Source: Methylacidiphilales bacterium (GTDB lineage: Bacteria; Verrucomicrobiota; Verrucomicrobiia; Methylacidiphilales; UBA1321). From it: a stretch of 64,000 nt of DNA. Both the position numbers and the translations under genes were made by a program. Positions 1 to 7,460 of the stretch are shown piece by piece; positions within the stretch are counted from its first letter, which is position 1; every line of letters begins with the position of its first letter. The DNA lies in assembly GCA_026225555.1 (NCBI GenBank), contig JAMFSY010000051.1, positions 38,407 through 102,406 of the forward strand, in the 5' to 3' direction. The notes beneath the pieces were generated by a model, which ran no database searches, had not been told where the DNA came from, and worked only from the letters and a program-made list of their open reading frames with translations.

Positions 1-1250
1 TTTTGCAGCGCGTTGGATTCCACGCCGCCGCTCATGATCTTGCCGCTGCTCGGCTGCATGGTGTTGTAGGCGCGGGCAAGGCGCGTGATGCTGTCCAGCA
101 GGATCACGACATCGACCTTGTTTTCGACCAGCCGTTTGGCGCGCTCGGTCACCATCTCGGCGACGGCCACGTGCCGCTCGCAGGTCTCGTCGAAAGTCGA
201 GGCGATCACCTCGCCCTTCACGCTCCGCAGCATGTCGGTCACTTCCTCGGGCCGCTCATCGATCAACATCATGATCAGGTGTGCCTTCGGGTTATTCTCC
301 ATGATCGCATTGGCGATTTTCTGGAGCAAAATGGTCTTGCCCGTGCGGGGCGGCGCGACGATCAGGCCGCGCTGGCCGAAGCCGAGCGGGCAGATGAGAT
401 CCATCGCGCGCATCGAGACATCGCCCTTCTTTCCCTCGAGGAAAATCCGGCGGTTCGGGAACATCGGCGTCAGTAGGTCGAAGCCGACGCGGACGCGGCC
501 TTCCTCAGCCGGTTCGTTCTCGATCTTGTCCACGCGACCCAGGGCGAAGAAGCGCTCCTTGTCCTTCGGCGCGCGGACGGGGCCGTAAACGAGCTCGCCC
601 TTGCGCAAATTGAAACGCCGCACCTGCGAGGGCGAGACGTAAAGGTCTTCCGGGCAGGTCAAATAATTGAAGCGGGCCGCGCGGAGAAAGCCGTGGCCTT
701 CGGGCGAGAGATCGAGCACGCCGCCGCCGTTGGCCGTGCCGTTCTTGGCGGCATTGCGCTTGAGGATCTCGCAAATCAACTCGTGCTTCTTGAGGGTGAG
801 CGCGTTCTCGATCTCGTATTCCTTCGCGAGAACTTTCAGTAGCTTGGTGGGGCGGGATTGAAGTTCCTCAATCTCCAGATGCGGGCCGGGCGGCAAAGGC
901 GGCGGGGTCGGAGGGAGGGCGACGACCGCGACTGGGGGTTCCGTGGGCGCTGCCGCGACAGGTGCGGCCTTGTCGGCAGGCGCGTTCTTATCGGCCAGCG
1001 GACGCAAGGGCGGGCGGCGAGTGCCGGTGCGGCCAGGAGGACGCCCTGTGGTGGGCGTGGGTGCCGCAGGTGGGGCGCTGCCTTCCACGGGGGCGGGAGA
1101 CGGAGCAGCCGTTGCCACCGGAGGGGCGACCACCGGAGGCGGCGGCGGCGTCAAAGGGAGATCGGGTTCATCCGCCGGCAGACCTTCCATGCGATGGGGC
1201 TTGCGCGGACCTCGGCGAAAGGGACGATTATTTTGGGGACGACGCCTCAT
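1..1250 (-). CDS. rho: Transcription termination factor Rho (3' end cut by window edge)
   Basis: RNA-dependent hexameric helicase/ATPase that ends transcription of untranslated RNA. About 416 residues are visible from the ATG at 1250; the C-terminus lies outside the window. Roughly residues 10-105 are a low-complexity Pro/Ala/Arg-rich extension. A Rho N-terminal helical segment (KLLKVLAKEYEIENA), a cold-shock-like RNA-binding domain (GFLRAARFNYL, DLYVSPSQVRRF) and the ATPase core follow, with Walker A PPRTGKT and Walker B-type VVILLDSITRLARAYN. The start codon overlaps the coaE stop (ATGA), so the two are translationally coupled. Family assignment is secure; the role of the extension is unknown. 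Confidence 0.96.
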   Translation of the reverse strand, partial: MRRRPQNNRPFRRGPRKPHRMEGLPADEPDLPLTPPPPPVVAPPVATAAPSPAPVEGSAPPAAPTPTTGRPPGRTGTRRPPLRPLADKNAPADKAAPVAAAPTEPPVAVVALPPTPPPLPPGPHLEIEELQSRPTKLLKVLAKEYEIENALTLKKHELICEILKRNAAKNGTANGGGVLDLSPEGHGFLRAARFNYLTCPEDLYVSPSQVRRFNLRKGELVYGPVRAPKDKERFFALGRVDKIENEPAEEGRVRVGFDLLTPMFPNRRIFLEGKKGDVSMRAMDLICPLGFGQRGLIVAPPRTGKTILLQKIANAIMENNPKAHLIMMLIDERPEEVTDMLRSVKGEVIASTFDETCERHVAVAEMVTERAKRLVENKVDVVILLDSITRLARAYNTMQPSSGKIMSGGVESNALQ

Positions 1251-1864
1251 GAAACGCCGACCTGATCGAGTTGCTGGAGCAAAATGGAAGGCTTTCCCTC
1301 GCCCCAAAAGGCGAGTGTGGACCGGGCCATTTTATCCGTCACCGGCAATTGGCTGGACAGTCGCTGTTCGGCCTCGGTTTCGGAGAAACCACGGGCCTTC
1401 AGCCGACTGATTTGCGCGGCGCGCGAAGCGCCCACACACCAGATAGCACGAAAAAGCTGTTCGAGCTTGCACTCGAAGAGTAACGGAATCATCACGGCCA
1501 AAAATTGAGAGGGATGGGTTCGAGTCCGCTCCTCGAGTTCGCGTTGCCAGGCGGAACGGATAGCGGGGTGGGTGATTTCGTTTAGTTTTACCCGCAGAAA
1601 CGGGTCGGCAAAAACGAGTCTACCCAAGACCTTTCGGTCAATCGACTTGTCCGGTTGTAGAATGGATGGGCCGAAAGCGTCAACCACAATCTTCCACGTC
1701 GCCTCCCCGGGCCGCATGACGTCGTGCGCGATCTGGTCCGTGTCGATGATGTGCCAGCCTCGCGCGCGCAACCCTTCCGCGAGCGTCGATTTGCCGCAGG
1801 CGACGCCGCCGGTGAGGCCGATGGGAAGAGGAATGGGCACGATCTTTTGCTTCAGGCTAGCCAA
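1247..1864 (-). CDS. coaE: Dephospho-CoA kinase
   Basis: Last step of coenzyme A synthesis: ATP-dependent 3'-phosphorylation of dephospho-CoA in the cytoplasm. The P-loop GLTGGVACGKST lies near residue 16, and DTDQIAHDV and the THP/IP segment (NEITHPAIR) match the family; 205 residues is the usual length. The annotated start at 1864 is a TTG. A GTG at 1840 would put the P-loop about 8 residues from the N-terminus and is an equally good choice. Its stop overlaps the rho start, and it follows a small membrane-protein gene by 9 bases in the serA-rho gene string. Confidence 0.95.
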   Translation of the reverse strand: MASLKQKIVPIPLPIGLTGGVACGKSTLAEGLRARGWHIIDTDQIAHDVMRPGEATWKIVVDAFGPSILQPDKSIDRKVLGRLVFADPFLRVKLNEITHPAIRSAWQRELEERTRTHPSQFLAVMIPLLFECKLEQLFRAIWCVGASRAAQISRLKARGFSETEAEQRLSSQLPVTDKMARSTLAFWGEGKPSILLQQLDQVGVS

Positions 1865-1873
1865 TGAGAAACT

Positions 1874-2350
1874 TCACGTTCCCAGGGATTTTAAATGCCC
1901 TGATACAGCTGCCTCAAAAAGCTGAGTGTCTTTAGGCGGAAAGTAACAATATCCCCCGTTCCACGAAATTCGATAATGCCCAAGCGAACTGAGGCTCGTC
2001 GTCATTTCGCGGGCAGGAAGAAGAGGCCACAGCCAACCATGCCAAATCAATTCTCTCCTCGGAGCCAAACAAATATTTTTTACTTCAGGCCAAGCCAAAA
2101 ACTTTGAGTAACCCAGCATGCGGGAAAAAGTTATTCCCTTGGCATCAACCATGACAAAGCGAACAGAATAGAGGGTAAAAATTCCATATATTATGATTGG
2201 CGCCAATAAAGCCATAAGGACCGATTTCGCAATAAAGAAAGCCATTAAAAACGGCAGCACAAAAAGCGCGGCCGCCTGTATAGACCCAACAAGAATACTC
2301 ACCGCCAGATCGAAGAAGTCCCTTGGGAGGAAGCGAGCCAAGAATTTCAT
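1874..2350 (-). CDS. Hypothetical membrane protein with two N-terminal TM segments
   Basis: 158 residues. Two hydrophobic segments (about residues 13-35 and 40-62) are followed by a soluble C-terminal half rich in Trp/Tyr and beta-like stretches (GITFSRMLGYSKFLAWPEVKNI). This two-TM plus beta-domain layout resembles small bacterial PH-like/DUF proteins, but I do not recognise a family. It lies 5 bases after serA and 9 bases before coaE on the same strand and is probably co-transcribed. Base composition is lower in GC than its neighbours. No function is assigned. Confidence 0.75.
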   Translation of the reverse strand: MKFLARFLPRDFFDLAVSILVGSIQAAALFVLPFLMAFFIAKSVLMALLAPIIIYGIFTLYSVRFVMVDAKGITFSRMLGYSKFLAWPEVKNICLAPRRELIWHGWLWPLLPAREMTTSLSSLGHYRISWNGGYCYFPPKDTQLFEAAVSGHLKSLGT

Positions 2351-2355
2351 GAGTC

Positions 2356-3948
2356 CTACAGCTGCGCGACCTGAACCGACAAAATTCCGGGGTCGGCCTC
2401 GATCTCCTTCACCAGCTCCGGGCTCGGCATGCTGTCGAGGTTCAACACGCTGAGCGCGTTACCGCCCGTCTCGCCGCGGCTAAGGGACATGCTGGCGATA
2501 TTGATTTGCGCCTTGGCCAAGAGCGTGCCGATCCAGCCGATCATGCCGGGACGGTCCTTGTTCTCCACGATGAGGAGCACACCCTTGGGAGTCGCTTCGA
2601 GGTTATGGCCATTGAGGCGCACGATGCGCGGATGCACGCCGACGATGGTCGCGCCCACTTCGTAACGCGCGTCGCCCTTGGTCGCCTCGACGGTAATCAG
2701 GTCGGTGAAGTCGCTGCTCTCGGTGCTTTTCATTTCCGCGACGGTGAGGCCGAGATTCTGCGCGGCGCGCGGCGCGTTGACTTCGTTCACCGCGACTTCG
2801 GAGGTCTGGAAAAGCAGCCCTTTGAGGATGGAGCGCGTGACGGGAACCGTTTCCCCTTCGCTCACCTTGCCGGTGTAGCGAATGGTCAATTTCTCCAAGC
2901 GCGTCGGCGCGATCTGCGCGAGCAGACGGCCCAGCTTTTCGCCCAGCGTCAGGTAGGGCCGCAGCACTTCCAGCGTGCGCAGATCGACGCTCGGCACATT
3001 CACCGCGTTGGCGATGATGCCGTTGACCAGGAAATCGGAAATGGCCTGAGCGATCTCGATGCCCACGCCTTCCTGCGCCTCGGAAGTCGAAGCGCCGAGA
3101 TGCGGCGTCAGCACCACGTTCGGCAGCGAGCGGAAGGGCAGGTCGTCCGCCGGCGGCTCCTTCTCGTAGACATCCAGCGCGGCGCCGCCCACCTGGCCGC
3201 TTTGCAGACCGGCGAGAAGCGCGGCTTCATCGACCAGGCCACCCCGCGCGCAATTGACGATCCGCACGCCTTTCTTGCACTTGGCGATGGCGTCCGCGCC
3301 GATGATCTTGTTCGTCTCGGAAGTCAGCGGCATGTGAACCGTGATGAAATCGGCCTGCGCGAGCAGCGTGCCGAGATTGTCGGCCAACTCCACCTGAAGG
3401 CTGCGGGCGCGGCTCTGGACGAGATAAGGATCGAACGCAATCACGTTCATCCCGAAAGCGATAGCGCGCCGGGCAACCTCGCCGCCGATGCGGCCCATGC
3501 CGACAATACCGAGCGTCTTGCCGCAGAGTTCCGTACCCTCGAAAGATTTGCGGTCCCACTTGCCCGCGACCATGGAGGCATGCGCCTGGGGAATCTTACG
3601 CGCGAGCGAAAGCAGAAGCGAGAAGGTGTGCTCCGCCGTGGAAATCGTGTTTCCGCCCGGCGTGTTCATGACCACGATGCCGCGTTCCGTGGCCGCTTCG
3701 ACGTTGACGTTATCGACGCCGACTCCGGCACGGCCGATGACCTTCAACCGGGTAGCGGCGGCGAGCGCCTTGGCCGTTACCTTGGTCTGGCTGCGGACGA
3801 TCAACGCATCGAGTTCGCCGATGCGCGCGATGAGTTCGTCCTCCTTCAAGCCTCCGGAGACCTGGACATCGAAATGGGGGCTTTCAGAGAGGAGAGCGAT
3901 GCCCTTGGGGGACACGCCATCAGCGGCGAGAATGCGGTATGAAGTCAC
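2356..3948 (-). CDS. serA: D-3-phosphoglycerate dehydrogenase
   Basis: First committed step of serine synthesis: NAD-dependent oxidation of 3-phosphoglycerate. The long type of SerA: substrate/NAD-binding core (GKTLGIVGMGRIGGEVARRA, then CARGGLVDE and PHLGAST with the catalytic His), an intervening domain and a C-terminal ACT domain (LLIVENKDRPGMIGWIGTLL). I start it at the GTG at 3948, giving 530 residues, because that is the family length and GGGAG lies about 10 bases upstream. The open frame extends upstream to 4095, but that N-terminus (SFGGTPCGEVVRHS...) has no family resemblance. First gene of the serA-(membrane protein)-coaE-rho string. Confidence 0.96.
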   Translation of the reverse strand: MTSYRILAADGVSPKGIALLSESPHFDVQVSGGLKEDELIARIGELDALIVRSQTKVTAKALAAATRLKVIGRAGVGVDNVNVEAATERGIVVMNTPGGNTISTAEHTFSLLLSLARKIPQAHASMVAGKWDRKSFEGTELCGKTLGIVGMGRIGGEVARRAIAFGMNVIAFDPYLVQSRARSLQVELADNLGTLLAQADFITVHMPLTSETNKIIGADAIAKCKKGVRIVNCARGGLVDEAALLAGLQSGQVGGAALDVYEKEPPADDLPFRSLPNVVLTPHLGASTSEAQEGVGIEIAQAISDFLVNGIIANAVNVPSVDLRTLEVLRPYLTLGEKLGRLLAQIAPTRLEKLTIRYTGKVSEGETVPVTRSILKGLLFQTSEVAVNEVNAPRAAQNLGLTVAEMKSTESSDFTDLITVEATKGDARYEVGATIVGVHPRIVRLNGHNLEATPKGVLLIVENKDRPGMIGWIGTLLAKAQINIASMSLSRGETGGNALSVLNLDSMPSPELVKEIEADPGILSVQVAQL

Positions 3949-4070
3949 CCGTGAAGTCTCCCGGAATGCGCCCGGAATGTCAAACGCGGGCCTGCCCCGA
4001 AAGCGCTCCTTTTTCTTTTCGTCCCGGCTGGGGGAATGGCGTACAACTTCACCGCACGGCGTTCCACCAA

Positions 4071-4484
4071 ATGAAAACAAGAGCCCCCAACTCACTCATG
4101 ATGCTCTTTGGAATCGGGGCGATCTGCTGGGGTATTTACAGCCTTCACCTCGATGACCGATTTGAAGCAAACGCCACGCATGTTTCGGGCACCGTGGAGA
4201 AGCTTGAGACTTACTACAGAAGGGGTACCAGTTATTCCGTTACTTATCATTACCCTATTGAAAATGCCCAATCAGAGTCCGGATCTTCGTCCGTACAAAA
4301 ATCGACTTGGTCCCAACTTCAGATCGGCGGAGAGATTCCGATAAAATACCTTTCCAACGACCCCAGGTTGAGCCGTGTCGATACGCCGGAGGAGGATCAG
4401 CACGCGCATTTTGGACACGAATTCCTGCTTCTCCTAGGAGCGGGATGGACGCTCTTCACTCTGTGGAAAATGGTCAGGAACTGA
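4071..4484 (+). CDS. DUF3592-like small membrane protein
   Basis: About 137 residues: a TM segment near the N-terminus (LMMLFGIGAICWGIYSL), an extracytoplasmic beta-domain with the DUF3592 pattern (VSGTVEKLETYYRRG, VTYHYPIEN, IPIKYLSNDPRLSRVD) and a second TM segment near the C-terminus. The frame is open upstream to 3939, but the start at 4071 gives a normal N-terminus; no strong ribosome-binding site is visible. It is divergent from serA. The function of the family is not known. Confidence 0.7.
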   Translation: MKTRAPNSLMMLFGIGAICWGIYSLHLDDRFEANATHVSGTVEKLETYYRRGTSYSVTYHYPIENAQSESGSSSVQKSTWSQLQIGGEIPIKYLSNDPRLSRVDTPEEDQHAHFGHEFLLLLGAGWTLFTLWKMVRN

Positions 4485-4616
4485 AAATCCCTAGAACTTC
4501 CCAGGCATTCTCCCGCAAGTTGAAGTAACCCTAATAGATTTTGAAGCTAAACTACCTTTTTTCAAAAACACCTCTCCATTTAATAATTTTTGATGATTGT
4601 AACTAAAAAGACTTGC

Positions 4617-4630
4617 GAGCCCATGGGCTC
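4617..4630. promoter_or_regulatory. Perfect 14-bp palindrome upstream of SufR-like gene
   Basis: GAGCCCATGGGCTC is a perfect palindrome 76 bases before the SufR-like start codon. A partial second copy (CCATGGG) lies near 4653. The position suits an operator for autoregulation; this is inference. The surrounding 4485-4705 gap is AT-richer than the coding sequence and holds nothing else I can name. Confidence 0.3.
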
Positions 4631-4705
4631 CTAATTACTCTGTCGCTGGGCAGCCATGGGAAAGAACAATAAAAACCGCTAAAAGGCTCGCGAAACCAGC
4701 ACCTT

Positions 4706-5347
4706 ATGAAAAGCAAGCTTCTGCGGAAATTGGCCAAGAGCCAGAAGTATTTGATCTTAGCTGAGATCAAACGAAGCCAGGGACTTTCCGTCTCTCAATT
4801 GTGCGACCGAATTAACCTCTCGTACATGGGCGTCAAGCAACATTGCGTTTCGCTTGAACGCGACGGCTATCTCGACACGTGGCGCCGCCCGAAAGGGATG
4901 GGCCGCCCCGAGAAAGCCTACCGTCTCACTCCCCAGGCGCAGGAGTTCTTCCCCTCCGAGCATACCAACTTCACCGGCGAGATCCTACGCAGCCTCGAAG
5001 AGGTCTACGGCCCCGCCGCGCCGGAGAAGATCCTTTACCAGATCTACCAGAACCAGACGGTGAAGCTGCAAGCGAAGATCACCGGCAACTCGCTCGAGGA
5101 ACGGACTCGCTCCCTCGCCGCCTTGCGCGACCAGGACGGGTACATGAGCGAATACTATTTTAATCCCGATATTCAGCGCCACCAGATCATCGAGTACAAT
5201 TCGCCAGTGCTCGCGATCGCCGATCGTTTCAAGATTCTGACCCAGCTCGAAAATGCGCTGATCGAGAATATCCTCGGCACCCGCGTCCATCGTGAACAGG
5301 AACGCGTTTCCGGCCTTTATAAATGCCAGTTCACGTTGATGGATTAA
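4706..5347 (+). CDS. SufR/ArsR-type regulator of Fe-S locus, cluster cysteines mostly lost
   Basis: 213 residues. An N-terminal winged helix-turn-helix (YLILAEIKRSQGLSVSQLC, LSYMGVKQHCVSLERDGYL, GRPEKAYRLTPQ) and a C-terminal domain with the SufR layout. SufR proteins bind a [4Fe-4S] cluster through Cys in an NCP motif, a Cys 13 residues on and a Cys near the C-terminus. Here the first is Ser166 (NSP), the second aligns with Thr179, and only Cys207 remains. The other two Cys (33, 47) are in the DNA-binding half. The gene stands directly upstream of iscU, so control of the Fe-S genes is the natural inference, but sensing is unlikely to use the usual cluster. Confidence 0.8.
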   Translation: MKSKLLRKLAKSQKYLILAEIKRSQGLSVSQLCDRINLSYMGVKQHCVSLERDGYLDTWRRPKGMGRPEKAYRLTPQAQEFFPSEHTNFTGEILRSLEEVYGPAAPEKILYQIYQNQTVKLQAKITGNSLEERTRSLAALRDQDGYMSEYYFNPDIQRHQIIEYNSPVLAIADRFKILTQLENALIENILGTRVHREQERVSGLYKCQFTLMD

Positions 5348-5425
5348 TTTCCATCGGCGGTTCTGCATTCCGATCAGACGACGAAAAAGTCGGACGAAAG
5401 TTTGCGTCGATTTACGGATCGCCCC

Positions 5426-5453
5426 TTTACATCGACCGCCGATCGGTTAATCT
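5426..5453 (+). promoter_or_regulatory. Sigma-70-type promoter for iscU
   Basis: TTTACA (5426-5431), a 16-base spacer and TAATCT (5448-5453). Transcription would start near 5460, just ahead of the GGAG ribosome-binding site at 5461-5464. The spacer contains the palindrome CCGATCGG (5439-5446), a possible operator. Confidence 0.45.
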
Positions 5454-5473
5454 AATCCTTGGAGAATTGCTTT

Positions 5474-5875
5474 ATGAAAGAGACCAAAGAATACACCCTT
5501 TACAACGACACCGTGATGGATCACTTCCTCAATCCCCGCAACATGGGCGATGTGCAGGAAGCAGACGGCGTCGGTGAAGTCGGCGCGGCAGCTTGCGGCG
5601 ACATCATGAAAATTTCGCTCAAGATCCGTGACGGCAAGATCGAAGACGCCCGGTTCAAGACCTTCGGTTGCGGCAGCGCCATCGCTTCCTCCAGCATGGC
5701 CACCGAACTGATCAAGGGCCGCACCCTTGAAGAAGCCAAGAATTTTTCCAACCAGGAAGTGGTCGATGCGTTGGGCGGTCTGCCTCCCGTCAAGATTCAC
5801 TGTTCGGTTTTGGCGGAAGAAGCGCTCAAAGCGGCCATCGAAGATTACGAAGCCAAGCAATCCGCCTCCGCTTAA
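5474..5875 (+). CDS. iscU: Iron-sulfur cluster scaffold protein IscU
   Basis: Scaffold on which [2Fe-2S] clusters are built from persulfide sulfur and iron before transfer to target proteins. 133 residues from the ATG at 5474, chosen because GGAG lies 9 bases upstream; a TTG at 5459 in the same frame has no such support. All expected ligands are present: Cys41 with Asp43 (AACGD), Cys66 (FGCGSAIASSS), and His109-Cys110. The LPPVK motif (103-107), recognised by the HscA chaperone, is intact. It is followed by a strong terminator, so it may be expressed above the downstream IscS-like gene. This is the one fully canonical protein of the locus. Confidence 0.95.
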   Translation: MKETKEYTLYNDTVMDHFLNPRNMGDVQEADGVGEVGAAACGDIMKISLKIRDGKIEDARFKTFGCGSAIASSSMATELIKGRTLEEAKNFSNQEVVDALGGLPPVKIHCSVLAEEALKAAIEDYEAKQSASA

Positions 5876-5886
5876 GTTGTACCGCG

Positions 5887-5924
5887 AAACGGAAACCTCG
5901 CCGAGGTTTCCGTTTTCTTATTTT
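5887..5924 (+). terminator. Rho-independent terminator between iscU and IscS-like gene
   Basis: The arm AAACGGAAACCTCG (5887-5900) pairs with CGAGGTTTCCGTTT (5902-5915), and a T-rich run to 5924 follows. The innermost pairs must open to form the loop. Readthrough would give less IscS-like protein than IscU. Confidence 0.75.
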
Positions 5925-5977
5925 ATCAGGCCGACCGAGTCCGCTCGACCAAGCCGCGTCGGCCACTGAGAATTTCC

Positions 5978-7435
5978 ATGGATAAACGCTCCGTCTATCT
6001 CGATCATCAAACGACCACTCCCGTGCTGGAGGAGGCGTTGCAGGCCATGATCCCCTATTTCCGGGAAGCCTATGGCTCTCCCTCCAGCCTGCATCGCTAC
6101 GGCCTCCAGGTCCGCGAAGGGCTCAGCGAAGCGCGCAAGCAAATCGCCGCGATGATCAACGCCGAAAGCGAGGAAGACCTGATCTTCACCTCCGGCGGCA
6201 CCGAGTCGGCCAATCTTGCGATCAAGGGTTTCGCCGACGCGAACATGCGGACCAAGGGCAACCACATTGTCGTCTCCGCCATCGAGCATCCTTCGGTGAT
6301 GAACTCGGTCGAGTACCTGACCAAGCACGGCTTCGAAGTCACACAGGTTCCCGTCGATGACATCGGGCGGATCCATCCCGAGGACGTTCGCGCGGCCATC
6401 ACGCCGAAGACCGCGCTCGTCGCCATCCATCTCGTTAATCACGACATTGGCACCATCCAGCCCGTCAAGGAGATCGCGAAGATCACCGCTGAGAAAGGCA
6501 TCGCACTTTATGCGGATGCCCTCGCCGCCGCAGGCTGGATGCCGATCGATGTGCGCGACCTTGGCGTGCAACTGCTCAGCTTCAGCCCGCACCGCTTTTA
6601 CGGCCCCAAGGGAATCGGCGTGCTTTACCGCAGCCGCAAGGCCCGCGTGACCAGCCATATTCACGGCGGCGTGCAGGAAGGCGGACGTCGCGCCGGAACG
6701 GAAAACGTTCCCGCGATCATCGGAGCCGGAGTCGCCGCCGAAGTCGCCGTGCGCGACATGGAAAAGAACGTCGCGCATGTCGCCATGCTGCAGAAGCGGC
6801 TTTACGACGGCCTCTGGAAGCACGTCGATTTCATCAAGCTCAATGGTCCCGTCCCCGGCCCTCTGCGCATTTGCAACACTCTCAATCTGAGCACCGAATT
6901 CATTGAAGGCGAAGGCCAGCTTCTCCTGCTCGACCACCAGGGCATCGCCGTCGCCAGCGGCTCAAGCTGCGTCAGCAAATCGCTCAAGGTCTCCCACGTC
7001 CTCAGCGCGATCAAACTCGATCACGCGCTCGCCCAGGGCAACATCATCATGAGTCTCGGCAAGGACAACACCGTCGAGGATGTCGATTACGTCGTCGAAA
7101 CTTTTTCGAAGATCGTTCACAAGCTGCGCAACATGTCTCCGATGTGGAAGGAATTCGAGGAAGGCGTGATCGACTCCGTTATCAATCCAACCGGCCGCGG
7201 CAAATCGTTCACTCAGCACGCCGCCGATATTTCCGGCAAACCTGCGCACGAGGCCGAAAAGGCAAGTCCACTTTCTGCGGAGAGGACCGAGGAACTCGTC
7301 CGGGAAGCGATCTCCGAAGCGAAGGCGACCGGAGATTCTACTCCCGACGCCGTCTTGAAACGCGCCTCCATCAAGGCCGGTGGACGCGTCGACTCGCCGA
7401 CCCTCGTCGAAGTGATCAAAAGACTTTTAGGATAA
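5978..7435 (+). CDS. IscS/NifS-like class V aminotransferase-fold protein lacking the PLP lysine
   Basis: 485 residues; clear IscS homology over about residues 5-400. Canonical cysteine desulfurases use a PLP Schiff-base Lys in a GHKIYGPKG-type motif; here it is SPHRFYGPKG with Arg206 (codon CGC, 6593-6595). The Gln that contacts PLP is Ala183 (ADALAAAG) and the substrate-carboxylate Arg of the IRFSLG motif is Ile357 (NIIMSLG). His104, Asp180 and the sulfur-carrying Cys331 (SGSSCVS) are kept. The LRNMSPMW segment ends the normal fold, and about 85 extra C-terminal residues follow, ending in a helical segment (KAGGRVDSPTLVEVIKRLL) faintly like a YqeY/GatB tail. Probably not a standard PLP-dependent desulfurase; a persulfide acceptor or IscU partner is possible. 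Confidence 0.88.
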   Translation: MDKRSVYLDHQTTTPVLEEALQAMIPYFREAYGSPSSLHRYGLQVREGLSEARKQIAAMINAESEEDLIFTSGGTESANLAIKGFADANMRTKGNHIVVSAIEHPSVMNSVEYLTKHGFEVTQVPVDDIGRIHPEDVRAAITPKTALVAIHLVNHDIGTIQPVKEIAKITAEKGIALYADALAAAGWMPIDVRDLGVQLLSFSPHRFYGPKGIGVLYRSRKARVTSHIHGGVQEGGRRAGTENVPAIIGAGVAAEVAVRDMEKNVAHVAMLQKRLYDGLWKHVDFIKLNGPVPGPLRICNTLNLSTEFIEGEGQLLLLDHQGIAVASGSSCVSKSLKVSHVLSAIKLDHALAQGNIIMSLGKDNTVEDVDYVVETFSKIVHKLRNMSPMWKEFEEGVIDSVINPTGRGKSFTQHAADISGKPAHEAEKASPLSAERTEELVREAISEAKATGDSTPDAVLKRASIKAGGRVDSPTLVEVIKRLLG

Positions 7436-7460
7436 TTCCGGCTGGAATCGTCTCTCCCTC

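Noticed and set aside
2506..3942. 478-codon open frame on the plus strand
   Set aside because: Antisense shadow of serA in GC-rich DNA; His/Arg/Asp-rich composition and no family features.
5353..5443. Inverted 9-mers ATCGGCGGT and ACCGCCGAT 74 bases apart
   Set aside because: Short and not extended; plausible by chance in GC-rich DNA, although one lies in the iscU promoter spacer.
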